Shown: positions 8,369 to 18,676 of the stretch, piece by piece
How the letters are laid out: every line of letters begins with the position of its first letter
How positions within the stretch are numbered: the first letter of the stretch is position 1
Origin: Rhodanobacteraceae bacterium
GTDB lineage: Bacteria; Pseudomonadota; Gammaproteobacteria; Xanthomonadales; Xanthomonadaceae
Direction of reading: 5' to 3'
Length of the DNA: 64,000 nucleotides
Assembly: GCA_024233975.1 (NCBI GenBank)
Contig: JACKOX010000002.1
Span: 62,001 to 126,000, forward strand
Notes under the pieces: model-generated
Database searches by the model: none
What the model was told of the DNA's origin: nothing
What the model saw: only the letters and a program-made list of their open reading frames with translations
Translations under genes and position numbers: made by a program

Positions 8369-10663
8369 TCAGTCCGCCTGCAGTCCGCGGGCTTTCTCGC
8401 AGAAGCGCGGATGGCCGTTTTCCGAGCAGGCAAGCGTGACGGCGGCGTCGATGCGCGCTGCCGCATCGCTGGCACCGCGGGCGTGGGCGATGTCCGCCCC
8501 CACTACGGCGTAGGCGATGCGGGCGATGGGCTGGTCGTTTTCGACCGGGTTGGCGATCAGGTGGTCGATGATGGTTTGGGCCTCGTCGAGCCGACCCAAC
8601 GCCTGCAACACCTGGGCGTGGCGGTAGTGCCAGTAGTAGGTGCGGCCGTTGGCTTCGCCGAATGCCGCGCCGAAAGCCGCCGCTACCTGCGCCATGGCCG
8701 GCTCGGCTTCCTCGTAGCGGCCCAGCGCCTGCAGGGCACGCGCATTGGCGCCGAATACGGCTGCCTTCAGGCCGGGCGGTGCGTCCCCACTCATCAGCGG
8801 GTGATTCAGCGCCAACCGCGCAGTTTCCAGTGACTCCTCGTTGTGCTCGGCGGCCGCCGCGAGGTCGGCGTGCCCGACCAGCGCGTGCAGGTAGTTGCTG
8901 GCATGGGCATCGCCAAGTGCACGCCAGATGGTCAATGATTCGGCGGAGCTGGCCAGCGCGGCATCAACCTCTTCGGACTGGTACTGCACTGCACTCAGCA
9001 GGTCCAGCGCGGTGGCCAGGACCGGCTGCTCGGTTGGTCCGCCGTCACGAAGGCGACCAACAATGGTCTCAAGGTCCTTGAGCGCCGGCCCGGTTTCGCC
9101 GTCCAGTGCCCGGTAGTGGGCAAGCCGGGCTGCCGCCATGCCTTCAATTGCCGCTGATGGCGGATCCGCGCGGTGATTGAATTCCAGCGCTGCCGCCAGA
9201 GCTGCCTTGGCACTGGCGTCATCGCCCAGCGAGACAAAGGTGTTGCCGAGATGTTCGAGCAGGGAGGCGGCAACGGCCGGGTCGTCGGCGGCCTCACTGC
9301 GGATCCGTTCAAGCGCCGGGGCCAGCAGTTCGCCGACGGTCATGTCGACGCCACGCCCGGCGTTGGGATCGGCGGTGAGGAAGATCGAACCCAACAGCTC
9401 ACGGATCGATTCTGAGCGACGTAGGGCTACCCGGGCGTTTTCCGCCTCGATGGTCTTGGCGCGCGCCTGCCACAAGGCCACGCCGCTCATCACGGCCAGT
9501 GACAGGATGCTGGCGACACTGATCGCCACGGCGGCGCGGTGGCGCTGGACGAACTTGCCGATCCGGTAGCGCATGCTGTCCGGTCGGGCCTGGACCGCGC
9601 GGCCGGCCAGATGGTTGTCGATGTCATCCGCGAGGGCCTGGGCGGTCGGGTAGCGCCGCTCCGGCTCCTCGGCCAGCGCGCGCAGGGTGATGGCATCGAG
9701 GTCGCCGCGCAGGCGGGCCGCCGGAATCCTGTGGCTGCCTGCGTCATCGGCCGACTTCATGGCCCGGCTTGGTCGCCCTGGATCGGCGTTCTGCTTGCGA
9801 AGTCGCGCGTAGTTGAGGCCGGTCAACAGCTCGAACAACACGATGCCGAGAGCGAAAACGTCGGTACCGGTGGTGATGGCCTCGCCACGCAGCTGTTCCG
9901 GCGCCGCGTAGCCGCGGGTCAGGAAGCCCGATGCGGTACCCGTCGCTTCGCCATCCTCGTCGCCGAGCAGCTTGGCAATGCCGAAGTCGAGCAGGCAGGG
10001 CGTGCCGTCGGCTCGCACGATGATGTTCGAAGGCTTGATGTCGCGGTGCACGATCAGTCGGCGATGGGCGTAGGCCACCGCCCGGCACAGGCGCGCGAAC
10101 AGGGTCAGTCTCGCCTTCAGATCGACCGTTACCTGTGCGCTCCAGTCGCGCAGGCACATGCCTTCCACGTATTCCATCGCGAACCAGGGACGGCCCCGGT
10201 CGTCGACGCCACCATCCAGCAGGCGGGCGATATCCGCGTGTTGCAGGCTGGCCAGGAACTCCCGCTCACGACGGAACTGCGACGTCACGGCCGCGCTGTC
10301 CATGCCAAGCCGGATCAGTTTCAGCGCGACCTGCTGGTGGAAGCCACCGTCGACACGCTCGGCAAGCCAGACGCTGCCCATGCCGCCTTCACCCAGTTTT
10401 CGCAGTATCCGGAATGCGCCAATCCGCTCTGGCGGAGGCGGTTCTTCATCCGGTGACGATGCATCCATCGGGACCAAGGCTTCCAGCGGGTGGTCGATGG
10501 CCAGATCGGTGCGGCGATCGATGGCGAGCAGCCGCAACAGAGCAGCGGACAGGTCTTCATCGCCTGCGCATTGCGATGTCACCCATGCAGCCTGCTCGCT
10601 TTCCGGCAGCTCCAGTGCTGCACACAGCAGCTCGGCAACCCGTGCCGGATCAGGCGGGCTCAT
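8369..10663 (-). CDS. Membrane-anchored Ser/Thr protein kinase with TPR-like extracytoplasmic domain
   Basis: The protein has 764 residues. Residues 81-350 are a Hanks-type kinase domain with glycine loop GEGGMGSVW, catalytic lysine in VALK (about 115), HRDIKPSN (about 206) and DFGIAK (about 226), so it should be active. A transmembrane helix lies at about 377-398 (AVAISVASILSLAVMSGVALW). The C-terminal 360 residues are Ala-rich helical repeats of TPR type, predicted outside the membrane. Its start overlaps the end of the ECF sigma gene by 14 bases. Pairs of this type (TPR kinase next to a TIGR02999-like ECF sigma) are common in Lysobacterales. In such pairs the kinase is thought to control the sigma factor by phosphorylation; that link is inference here. 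Confidence 0.93.
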   Translation of the reverse strand: MSPPDPARVAELLCAALELPESEQAAWVTSQCAGDEDLSAALLRLLAIDRRTDLAIDHPLEALVPMDASSPDEEPPPPERIGAFRILRKLGEGGMGSVWLAERVDGGFHQQVALKLIRLGMDSAAVTSQFRREREFLASLQHADIARLLDGGVDDRGRPWFAMEYVEGMCLRDWSAQVTVDLKARLTLFARLCRAVAYAHRRLIVHRDIKPSNIIVRADGTPCLLDFGIAKLLGDEDGEATGTASGFLTRGYAAPEQLRGEAITTGTDVFALGIVLFELLTGLNYARLRKQNADPGRPSRAMKSADDAGSHRIPAARLRGDLDAITLRALAEEPERRYPTAQALADDIDNHLAGRAVQARPDSMRYRIGKFVQRHRAAVAISVASILSLAVMSGVALWQARAKTIEAENARVALRRSESIRELLGSIFLTADPNAGRGVDMTVGELLAPALERIRSEAADDPAVAASLLEHLGNTFVSLGDDASAKAALAAALEFNHRADPPSAAIEGMAAARLAHYRALDGETGPALKDLETIVGRLRDGGPTEQPVLATALDLLSAVQYQSEEVDAALASSAESLTIWRALGDAHASNYLHALVGHADLAAAAEHNEESLETARLALNHPLMSGDAPPGLKAAVFGANARALQALGRYEEAEPAMAQVAAAFGAAFGEANGRTYYWHYRHAQVLQALGRLDEAQTIIDHLIANPVENDQPIARIAYAVVGADIAHARGASDAAARIDAAVTLACSENGHPRFCEKARGLQAD

Positions 10664-11246
10664 CGGTCGGATTCGCCGAACTGTCCAGCTGTAGCTGCAG
10701 GATCGCCCGGGCGGCGCGCCAGTCCCTTGCCACGGTCCGCTCCGAGAGTTCGAGCAAACGGGCTATTTCAGGGAAGCCAAGGCCGGCGAAGAAATGCAGT
10801 TCAACCACCTGTGCCAGCCGTGGACTGGCATCGGACAGCCTGAGCAGAGCCTGCTCAAGCGACAGGAAATCGACGGCTGGTTCGGCGCCGACCATGAGCC
10901 CGCTCTTCATCGTCGTCTGCACCAAGTTGCCCCCGCGTTTTTCCGCGCCACGGTCGCGTGCGGCGTTCAATACGACCTGGCGCATCGCGCGGGCCGCGAG
11001 TGCAAAGAAATGGGATTCGTCATTCAGCGACAGTTCGCCGCCGGCCAGCTTGATGTAGGCCTCATGCAGAACGGCCGTGGTGGAGAGCGTTCTGCCCGCG
11101 TTCTTTGCCATCCAGTGGGCGCGCCGGCGCAGATCGTCGTAGATGGTTTCGAACAGCAGGTTGTAGGCGTCCCGGTCACCGGCCGCGTAGCGGTCGAGCA
11201 AGTCGGGTGTCACGCACGGATGTTCTGCTGCCTCGCCCGATGCCAT
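10650..11246 (-). CDS. ECF-type RNA polymerase sigma factor (kinase-associated)
   Basis: This 198-residue protein starts from ATG 11246, behind an AGGGGAG ribosome site. Region 2 shows LLFETIYDDLRRRAHWM, then LHEAYIKL and FFALAARAMRQVVLNAAR; region 4 shows LAQVVELHFFAGLGFPEIARLLELSERTVARDW. This is the ECF subgroup usually annotated Sigma-70, TIGR02999. It shares a transcript with the Ser/Thr kinase gene, the reading frames overlapping by 14 bases. No anti-sigma factor is encoded alongside, which fits control by the neighbouring kinase instead. Upstream starts as far as 11282 are in frame but have no ribosome site. Confidence 0.93.
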   Translation of the reverse strand: MASGEAAEHPCVTPDLLDRYAAGDRDAYNLLFETIYDDLRRRAHWMAKNAGRTLSTTAVLHEAYIKLAGGELSLNDESHFFALAARAMRQVVLNAARDRGAEKRGGNLVQTTMKSGLMVGAEPAVDFLSLEQALLRLSDASPRLAQVVELHFFAGLGFPEIARLLELSERTVARDWRAARAILQLQLDSSANPTDEPA

Positions 11247-11384
11247 GGCGGCTCCCCTGGTTGCTGGCCGGGTTGTCCACATTGGGAGTGGAGCATCGAC
11301 CGTTGCCGGGGCAAGTCTGCGCCCTGACCAGGGCCGTACTCAAGCGTTGGGCGCCAATGTCACGGGTACGCATTGGCCGCAAAA

Positions 11385-11412
11385 GGAAAACCCCGCCGAA
11401 GCGGGGTTTTCC
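11385..11412 (-). terminator. Strong hairpin terminator downstream of hppA
   Basis: A perfect 12-bp stem GGAAAACCCCGC / GCGGGGTTTTCC encloses the loop CGAA. Because both arms carry A4/T4 runs it should work in both directions. It lies about 110 bases beyond the hppA stop and about 140 bases upstream of the ECF sigma start, so it separates the two minus-strand transcripts. Confidence 0.8.
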
Positions 11413-11519
11413 ATGGTCAACAATCGCTGATTGAGAAACTTGCGTACAGCATCGGCACCAGAAGGAGTGCCATCAAGCGTGCAATGATCCTGATCAGCGA
11501 CTTTGCTGCAGTCCTCGAT

Positions 11520-13547
<2,028 letters not shown>

Positions 13548-13781
13548 TTCCTACTCCCCAAATTGTCGTACGACCGCCACGGAGCTTCCCTGACTCCGCA
13601 AGACGGCTAGGTGGGTGCAGGCGCTGCCTGCCGGCCAGACGCATCGCCGAAACCAGCGATGGCATTCCCTCCCTGGTCGGACCGCCGGCAGTGCCGGGGT
13701 CCGGGCCGCCGCCGAGTATAGCAACCAAGTTGTGTCCGGCAGGGATGGCACAATTCGCCATCATCCGACGGGACTCAAGCC

Positions 13782-14954
13782 GTGTCCGAAAGCCTCCACT
13801 CCAGCGCCGAAGCCGCCGGGGAGCGTGTCCGCATCGAGATTCCGGCGCTGACCGGGCTCCGTGGCGTGGCGGCGCTGTGGGTGCTGCTGTTCCACACCTG
13901 GCAGACGGCCGGAGCGCCCAGGATCGAGTGGCTCGGCGTACCGGTCTGGCATGTCCTGTCGGCCGGCTGGATGGGCGTTGATCTCTTTTTCGTCCTGTCA
14001 GGCTTCCTGCTGGGTGCGCCGTTCGCGCGTGCGGTGCATGACGGGTTGCCACGACCCGACCTGGGCCGTTTCTGGCGTCGGCGCATCGGCCGGGTGGTTC
14101 CCGCTTACTGGGGACAATTGCTGGTGCTGGCTGGGCTGGCGTGGTGGGTGGACGGCAGCTGGCCGTTGACGCTCTGGGAGACGCTTGCGCAGTTCACGCT
14201 GACGGAAAACCTGTTGCCGGTATTCCAAGAATCGCTGAACCCGGTGTACTGGTCGTTACCGGTGGAGTGGGATTTCTATGTCCTGTTACCGCTGTTGGTG
14301 TTGCTGTTTCGCCGGCTCAAGCCATGGCAGGTTTTCGCGACGGTCATCGTGTTCAGCGTGGCGTGGCGTTTCGCCTGCGTGGGTGCGATCGAACACTGGG
14401 GTGAGGACGGCATACGTTTCTACACCACCATCCTGCAGTTGCCGTCGCGTCTGGATGAGTTCTTTGCCGGCATCCTTGCGGGATTGGCAGTCGGGAAGGC
14501 CCGCGTAGCGCGGCCGCGAGTGGCGATGCTTGCCGGCATGGCGCTGGTGCTGGTCATGGCGGCACTGCTTAGCGGCGTGGGGGACTTCATCGGCGAAGCG
14601 AAGCTGCCTTGGGTTGTTCTCTGCTACAGCGTGCTGGCGGTGGCGTTCGGGCTGATCGTCGCCGGCGCGGCCTCGGGCGGGAAGGTGGCGCGAGTCCTCT
14701 TTGCCAACCCGCCGCTTCGAGCAGCCGGTGTGATCAGCTACAGCCTGTATCTTTGGCACTTCCCCATTCTGGGCTGGTTGCGCGAAGCCGGTTGGGCCGG
14801 TCGCGACGCAGGGTTTGCGGTCAGCCTGGGGAGCGCGCTGCTGGCCACTGTGGTGGTTTCAGCGCTGTCGTGGCGGTTGCTGGAGCGTCCGTTCCACACG
14901 CCGCCGCGACCACCAGAAAAGGCGCCGGCAGCGCCAGCGCGGGAAGCTCCCTGA
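13782..14954 (+). CDS. Acyltransferase 3 family membrane protein
   Basis: This 390-residue protein starts with GTG at 13782. It shows the family opening IPALTGLRGVAALWVLLFHTW (the conserved His is in LLFHTW), then GVDLFFVLSGFLLG, FWRRRIGRVVPAYW, and the late NPVYWSLPVEWDFY and YSLYLWHFPILGWL motifs, with about ten membrane helices. Acyltransferase-3 proteins transfer O-acyl groups (often acetyl) to sugars or polysaccharides at the membrane. The stop is only six bases from the convergent stop of the chorismatase gene. It could decorate the glycosylated pigment or an unrelated surface sugar; the sequence does not decide. Confidence 0.88.
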   Translation: MSESLHSSAEAAGERVRIEIPALTGLRGVAALWVLLFHTWQTAGAPRIEWLGVPVWHVLSAGWMGVDLFFVLSGFLLGAPFARAVHDGLPRPDLGRFWRRRIGRVVPAYWGQLLVLAGLAWWVDGSWPLTLWETLAQFTLTENLLPVFQESLNPVYWSLPVEWDFYVLLPLLVLLFRRLKPWQVFATVIVFSVAWRFACVGAIEHWGEDGIRFYTTILQLPSRLDEFFAGILAGLAVGKARVARPRVAMLAGMALVLVMAALLSGVGDFIGEAKLPWVVLCYSVLAVAFGLIVAGAASGGKVARVLFANPPLRAAGVISYSLYLWHFPILGWLREAGWAGRDAGFAVSLGSALLATVVVSALSWRLLERPFHTPPRPPEKAPAAPAREAP

Positions 14955-14960
14955 CGGGAC

Positions 14961-15959
14961 TCAGCCGTGGAAACCGTCGATTTCGACCAGCAGGTCGCGG
15001 CGGCAGATGTCGGCATGCAGGATCAGGCGCGGGGTGTCGGGTGGGAGCCGTTCCGACAGCAGGCGTTCGACGCAGGGGACGTCATCGGGGCGGCGCACGT
15101 AGACCTTCAGCGGGCTGCCTGGGCCGAACACGGTGTCGATCCGGCTGGCGTGTCGCTGCGCTTCGGCGAGCAGGGCGTCGAGGTTGCGCAGCGTTTCCTC
15201 CAGCTGCTCGGTGATGTCGTCGACGTGCTGCGTGCGATGGCCGACCACGGCCGCCGTGCCGGACAGCATCAGCGGCAGGCCGGCGCCGGCGGCGGGCAGC
15301 ATGGCGCGGGCGAAGCTGGGCGAGCGGGGTCCGTACTCGCGCGGATACTGCCAGGCGGCGACCTGTCGCGGGTTTTCCAGCGGCCGGCCGCTATCCGCCG
15401 AGGCCAGCCAATACAGCTGCAGATGGCGCTGGCCGTCGCGACGACCTATGGCTGTCGCGGCAGGAAATTCATCCAGATGGTCATGCATGCCGTCGGCGCG
15501 GCCCACGCAGAACTGGCGGTAGCGCTCGTCATCGCCCTCGCCATCGGTGATGGCATCCAGGTAGTTCCAGATGCGCAGCGGATGCGAGTGTGGTCTGGAT
15601 GACAGGTGTTCGAAGAAGCGCCGGTAGGCCCGCTCGGATGCGCTCCGGATGCCGGCCTCGCCTTCGCCTTCCTCCAGCCAGCCAAAGCTGAGGCGGCCAT
15701 CGCTGGCGCCGGCCACATTGCCGTCGCGCCAGGCCTCAACTGGCCGGTCGCTTTCCCAGAGCTCGTAGACGGGCGCGGATTCTGCCGTCTGCAGGCCGAC
15801 ATGCAGGTAGCGCGGATCATCCAGTTGCCGGGGAGCGGCATCGCCGAAACCGAACAGCGCCAGAGTGTTCGGCCCCAGCAGCTCTGCTGGATCGCCAGCC
15901 TGTCGGTAGCGGACGCTCAGCGGTCGCGCGGCGGTCATGCGGTCGGCGGCGGCGGCCAT
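14961..15959 (-). CDS. xanB2: Chorismatase / hydroxybenzoate synthase, XanB2-like
   Basis: The protein has 332 residues. Chorismatase-family motifs are clear: HPLRIWNYLDAI, ERYRQFCVGRA, FPAATAIG, NPRQVAAWQYPREYGPRSPSFARA, LSGTAAVVGH, and a C-terminal glutamate region QLEETLRNLDALL. The family (FkbO/Hyg5/XanB2) hydrolyses chorismate; XanB2 of Xanthomonas gives 3- and 4-hydroxybenzoate, the former being the starter of xanthomonadin. Length and motifs fit XanB2. I placed the start at ATG 15959, which overlaps the stop of the flavoprotein gene (GTGATG); a GTG one codon earlier is also possible. It should supply the aromatic head group that the AMP-ligase at 30-31.4 kb activates. Which hydroxybenzoate isomer it makes cannot be read from sequence alone. 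Confidence 0.9.
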   Translation of the reverse strand: MAAAADRMTAARPLSVRYRQAGDPAELLGPNTLALFGFGDAAPRQLDDPRYLHVGLQTAESAPVYELWESDRPVEAWRDGNVAGASDGRLSFGWLEEGEGEAGIRSASERAYRRFFEHLSSRPHSHPLRIWNYLDAITDGEGDDERYRQFCVGRADGMHDHLDEFPAATAIGRRDGQRHLQLYWLASADSGRPLENPRQVAAWQYPREYGPRSPSFARAMLPAAGAGLPLMLSGTAAVVGHRTQHVDDITEQLEETLRNLDALLAEAQRHASRIDTVFGPGSPLKVYVRRPDDVPCVERLLSERLPPDTPRLILHADICRRDLLVEIDGFHG

Positions 15960-17311
15960 CACGCGGCCTCCGCGCGGGTGGACGGGGCCTTGCGTGGCCC
16001 ACGCAAGCGCAGGCGCAGGGCGGTGATCGCATAGATCAGCCGGAACACGCGCAGCCGCTTCAGCACCGGGCGGTTGTCGAAGACATCACCGGCCAGCATG
16101 GCGATCACCGCCTGTTCGACCTGCCAGGTGTTGCGCGGGTTCTGGAACAGCTCGCGCATCACCGGTGTGTTGAAGCGCTCGATGAACCAGGTGAACTCGC
16201 CCAGGCCGCGGTCCAGGCGGCGGCGATACTCGCGTTGCAGGCGCGTTTCCTGCTTCGGATCGCGCAGTGTCTGGTCAACGAGGTCCGCGGCGCGCGCGGC
16301 GCTGTCCATGGCGAGGAACACGCCCGAGGAAAAGATCGGGTCGACAAAGGCATAGGCATCGCCGACCAGCAGCCAGCCGCGCCCGCCGATCTCGCGACAG
16401 GCATAGGAATAGTTGCCGGTGGCCTGCGGTTCGCCGACGAGCTCGGCGTCGCGCATGCGCTCGCGGGCATCGGCATTGCCGCAGACGGTGTCGAGCAGGA
16501 AGCGATCCAGCGCGCCGCGGCGCTGTTTGAGGAAGTCCGGATCGCAGACCGCGCCCACGCTCATCACGCCGTCCGCCAGTGGGATCATCCACACCCAGCC
16601 ACGTGCCAGCCGGTAGATGGTGATGTTGCCGGCGTCCTCGCCGGGTCGCCGGCTGACGCTGCGGTAGTGGCCGAAGATCGCCGCCGAGCGGTGCCGCGGA
16701 TGTTGCTGCTTCAGGCCGAACTGCCGGCCCAGCACCGTCTCGCGGCCGCTGGCATCGATGACATACCGCGCCGACACGCTGCTGGCGTCCCCGCCTGCGT
16801 TCCGGCAGCTGACGCGGAAGCCGCCATCGTCCCGTGCTTCCACCGACTCGACCGTCATTTCCTCGGCAATGTCCGCGCCTTCGGCTGTGGCATGTTGCAG
16901 GAGCAGTTGGTCGAACTCGCTACGTCGCACCTGGTAGGCGTGATCATCACGGCGTCCGAGCGCGCGGTCGAAGCGGAAGCTGCGGTATTCGCCGTCGTCG
17001 CCAGGGAAGTCGGCAGCGGGCTTGTAGGTGCCGATGGCCGCGACCTGCTCCAGCACGCCCAGGCGCTCCAGGATCGGCAGGTTCATCGGCAGCAGGGATT
17101 CGCCGATGTGGAAACGCGGATGCCGCTCCTTTTCCAGCAGGCGCACGCGCCAGCCCTGGCGCGCCAGCAGCGTGGCGGCGGTGCTGCCGGCCGGGCCACC
17201 GCCGATCACCAGTACATCGGTATCGTGGTGGCGGTTCTGCTCGGTTCGAAGGTCCGTGGTGGGGCGTGCAGATTGCAAGGTATCGAAGCGGTCGTTCGGG
17301 TCGGCGCGCAT
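15959..17311 (-). CDS. FAD-dependent flavoprotein, halogenase-like
   Basis: The protein has 450 residues from ATG 17311. FAD-binding starts with DVLVIGGGPAGSTAATLLA, followed by GESLLPMNLPILERLGV, a lysine at GTYKPAADF aligned by eye with the catalytic lysine of flavin-dependent halogenases, and WVWMIP, the W-x-W-x-I-P halogenase signature. The late motif is GDAYAFVDPIFSSGVFLAM. Flavin-dependent halogenases make HOCl or HOBr from FADH2, O2 and halide; xanthomonadins are brominated, so a pigment-tailoring role is reasonable. The WxWxIP motif and lysine can also occur in non-halogenating relatives. It forms a two-gene unit with the chorismatase and is divergent from the pigment operon starting at 17397. 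The frame is open to 17563, but that extension overlaps the ACP gene antisense. Confidence 0.82.
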   Translation of the reverse strand: MRADPNDRFDTLQSARPTTDLRTEQNRHHDTDVLVIGGGPAGSTAATLLARQGWRVRLLEKERHPRFHIGESLLPMNLPILERLGVLEQVAAIGTYKPAADFPGDDGEYRSFRFDRALGRRDDHAYQVRRSEFDQLLLQHATAEGADIAEEMTVESVEARDDGGFRVSCRNAGGDASSVSARYVIDASGRETVLGRQFGLKQQHPRHRSAAIFGHYRSVSRRPGEDAGNITIYRLARGWVWMIPLADGVMSVGAVCDPDFLKQRRGALDRFLLDTVCGNADARERMRDAELVGEPQATGNYSYACREIGGRGWLLVGDAYAFVDPIFSSGVFLAMDSAARAADLVDQTLRDPKQETRLQREYRRRLDRGLGEFTWFIERFNTPVMRELFQNPRNTWQVEQAVIAMLAGDVFDNRPVLKRLRVFRLIYAITALRLRLRGPRKAPSTRAEAA

Positions 17312-17396
17312 GATAAGGTACGCGGCCCGCTGGCCGGTAATTCCGGGCGGCGGTTTGTCATTTGAATGTTTCGTCGAAACCACAGAAGAATCCCGC

Positions 17397-17666
17397 ATGA
17401 GCGCCCAGACTCCCGCCCAAGCCGAACTCGCCAGCCTGCTGGTCGACACCCTGAACCTCGAAGACGTCAGCGCTGCCGACATCGATCCGGGCGCGCCGCT
17501 GTTCGGTGACGGCCTGGGTCTGGATTCGATCGACGCACTGGAGCTGGCGCTGGCGATTTCCAAGACCTACGGTTTTCAGTTGCGCTCGGACAACGAGGAC
17601 AACCGACGCATTTTCGGCTCGCTGGCGGCCCTGTCCGAGCACATCGAGCAGAACCGTACGGTGTGA
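17397..17666 (+). CDS. Acyl carrier protein of the aryl-polyene pathway
   Basis: The 89-residue protein carries the phosphopantetheine-attachment serine in GLGLDSIDALELALAI (serine about residue 49). It is the first gene of the plus-strand pigment operon. It starts at ATG 17397; the next gene begins with a GTG overlapping its stop. It would hold the growing polyene chain between the ketosynthase pair, reductase and dehydratases encoded around it. It is the only carrier protein I can find in the cluster, whereas characterised aryl-polyene clusters usually encode two. Confidence 0.93.
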   Translation: MSAQTPAQAELASLLVDTLNLEDVSAADIDPGAPLFGDGLGLDSIDALELALAISKTYGFQLRSDNEDNRRIFGSLAALSEHIEQNRTV

Positions 17667-18352
17667 GCCGCTGGCTGCCGCTGTTGCTGGGCATCGCGTT
17701 CCCGCTGCTGGCCCACGCATCGGTGGTCGTTGACTCGCCCGTTGCTGCCTCGACGCTGGCGATCGCTGCCATCGGCTGTCTTGGCCTGCTGTTGCTGTGG
17801 CCGCTGCGTCGGCGCGCCTGGCTGCTGGCGCTGCTCATGCTCATCCTGCTGGCGCTGGCCTATGCGCTGGCGCGCCATGGCGGTGCACACCTGCCGCTGA
17901 TGCTGCCGCCGATCCTGTTCCCGGGCGCACTCGGTTTGTACTTCGCACGTAGCCTGGGTCGCGGCCGGATGCCGCTGATCGAGCGCGTGGTGCGCGCCAT
18001 CCACGGCGGTGACCTGCCTGACCCGCGGATTCCGCCCTATGCGCGCCGACTGACGCTGGCCTGGGCAATGCTGCTGCTGGGGCTGGCCGCATGGAGCCTG
18101 TGGCTGGCGCTGATGGCGACGCCGGGTGGACTGCTGTCGACCTTCGGCATCGCACCGCCGTGGCCGCAACCACTGGAGCGCTGGTCGCTGTTCGCCAACC
18201 TGCTCAACTACCTGATCATCGGCGCCTTCTTCCTGCTGGAATATTTCTGGCGTCGCCGTCAGTTCCCCGACCAGCCCTACGACGGCATCGGCGATTTCTT
18301 TGGCCGCGTCGCGCGACTCGGGCCTTCGTTCTGGCGCGGGGCAGGCCGATGA
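17663..18352 (+). CDS. Integral membrane protein of the pigment cluster (COG4648-like)
   Basis: The 229-residue protein has five or six hydrophobic helices (for example LPLLLGIAFPLLAHA at the start and FANLLNYLIIGAFFLLEYFWRR near the end). The central loop GRMPLIERVVRAIHG and the DLP-P-I-P-Y-ARRLTLAW region recall the uncharacterised COG4648 membrane proteins that recur in aryl-polyene clusters. It starts with GTG overlapping the acpP-like stop, and ends in an ATGA overlap with the dehydratase, so it is coupled to both. A likely role is in anchoring or moving pigment intermediates at the inner membrane, but no biochemical activity is established. Confidence 0.78.
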   Translation: MSRWLPLLLGIAFPLLAHASVVVDSPVAASTLAIAAIGCLGLLLLWPLRRRAWLLALLMLILLALAYALARHGGAHLPLMLPPILFPGALGLYFARSLGRGRMPLIERVVRAIHGGDLPDPRIPPYARRLTLAWAMLLLGLAAWSLWLALMATPGGLLSTFGIAPPWPQPLERWSLFANLLNYLIIGAFFLLEYFWRRRQFPDQPYDGIGDFFGRVARLGPSFWRGAGR

Positions 18353-18660
18353 GCGCAGCCAGCGGCAGCCACAGCTTCAGCGTGCCGGCATTGCATCCCA
18401 GCCTGCCGGGCCACTTTCCTGGCCAGCCGACCGTGCCGGGCGTGCTGATCCTCGACCGCGTGATCGCCTGCGTGCTCGATGTCGCTGTCGATGGCGAGCG
18501 TGTCGCTGGCCTGCCGCAGGTGAAGTTCCTCAGGCCGCTGTTGCCGGAGCAGGAAGCGCGCATCGAATGGAATCGCGAGGGCGCGCGGGTGCGTTTCCGT
18601 GTGCTGGATGTCGACGCCAACCTGCTGGCCAGTGGCGAACTGAAGGTCGACGAGGCATGA
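18349..18660 (+). CDS. Short FabZ/FabA-like 3-hydroxyacyl-ACP dehydratase (hotdog)
   Basis: This 103-residue hotdog protein has the motif HPSLPGHFPGQPTVPGVLILD, which contains the histidine-glycine active-site region of FabZ/FabA-type dehydratases, then LPQVKFLRPLLPEQEARI. It would remove water from 3-hydroxyacyl-ACP intermediates of the polyene chain. It corresponds to the ApeI-type dehydratase of aryl-polyene clusters, and a second dehydratase (ApeP-type) is encoded at 22559. The active enzyme of the family can be a heterodimer of the two. The ATG overlaps the previous stop. Confidence 0.86.
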   Translation: MSAASGSHSFSVPALHPSLPGHFPGQPTVPGVLILDRVIACVLDVAVDGERVAGLPQVKFLRPLLPEQEARIEWNREGARVRFRVLDVDANLLASGELKVDEA

Positions 18661-18676
18661 GCCGGAGTTGCTTCGC

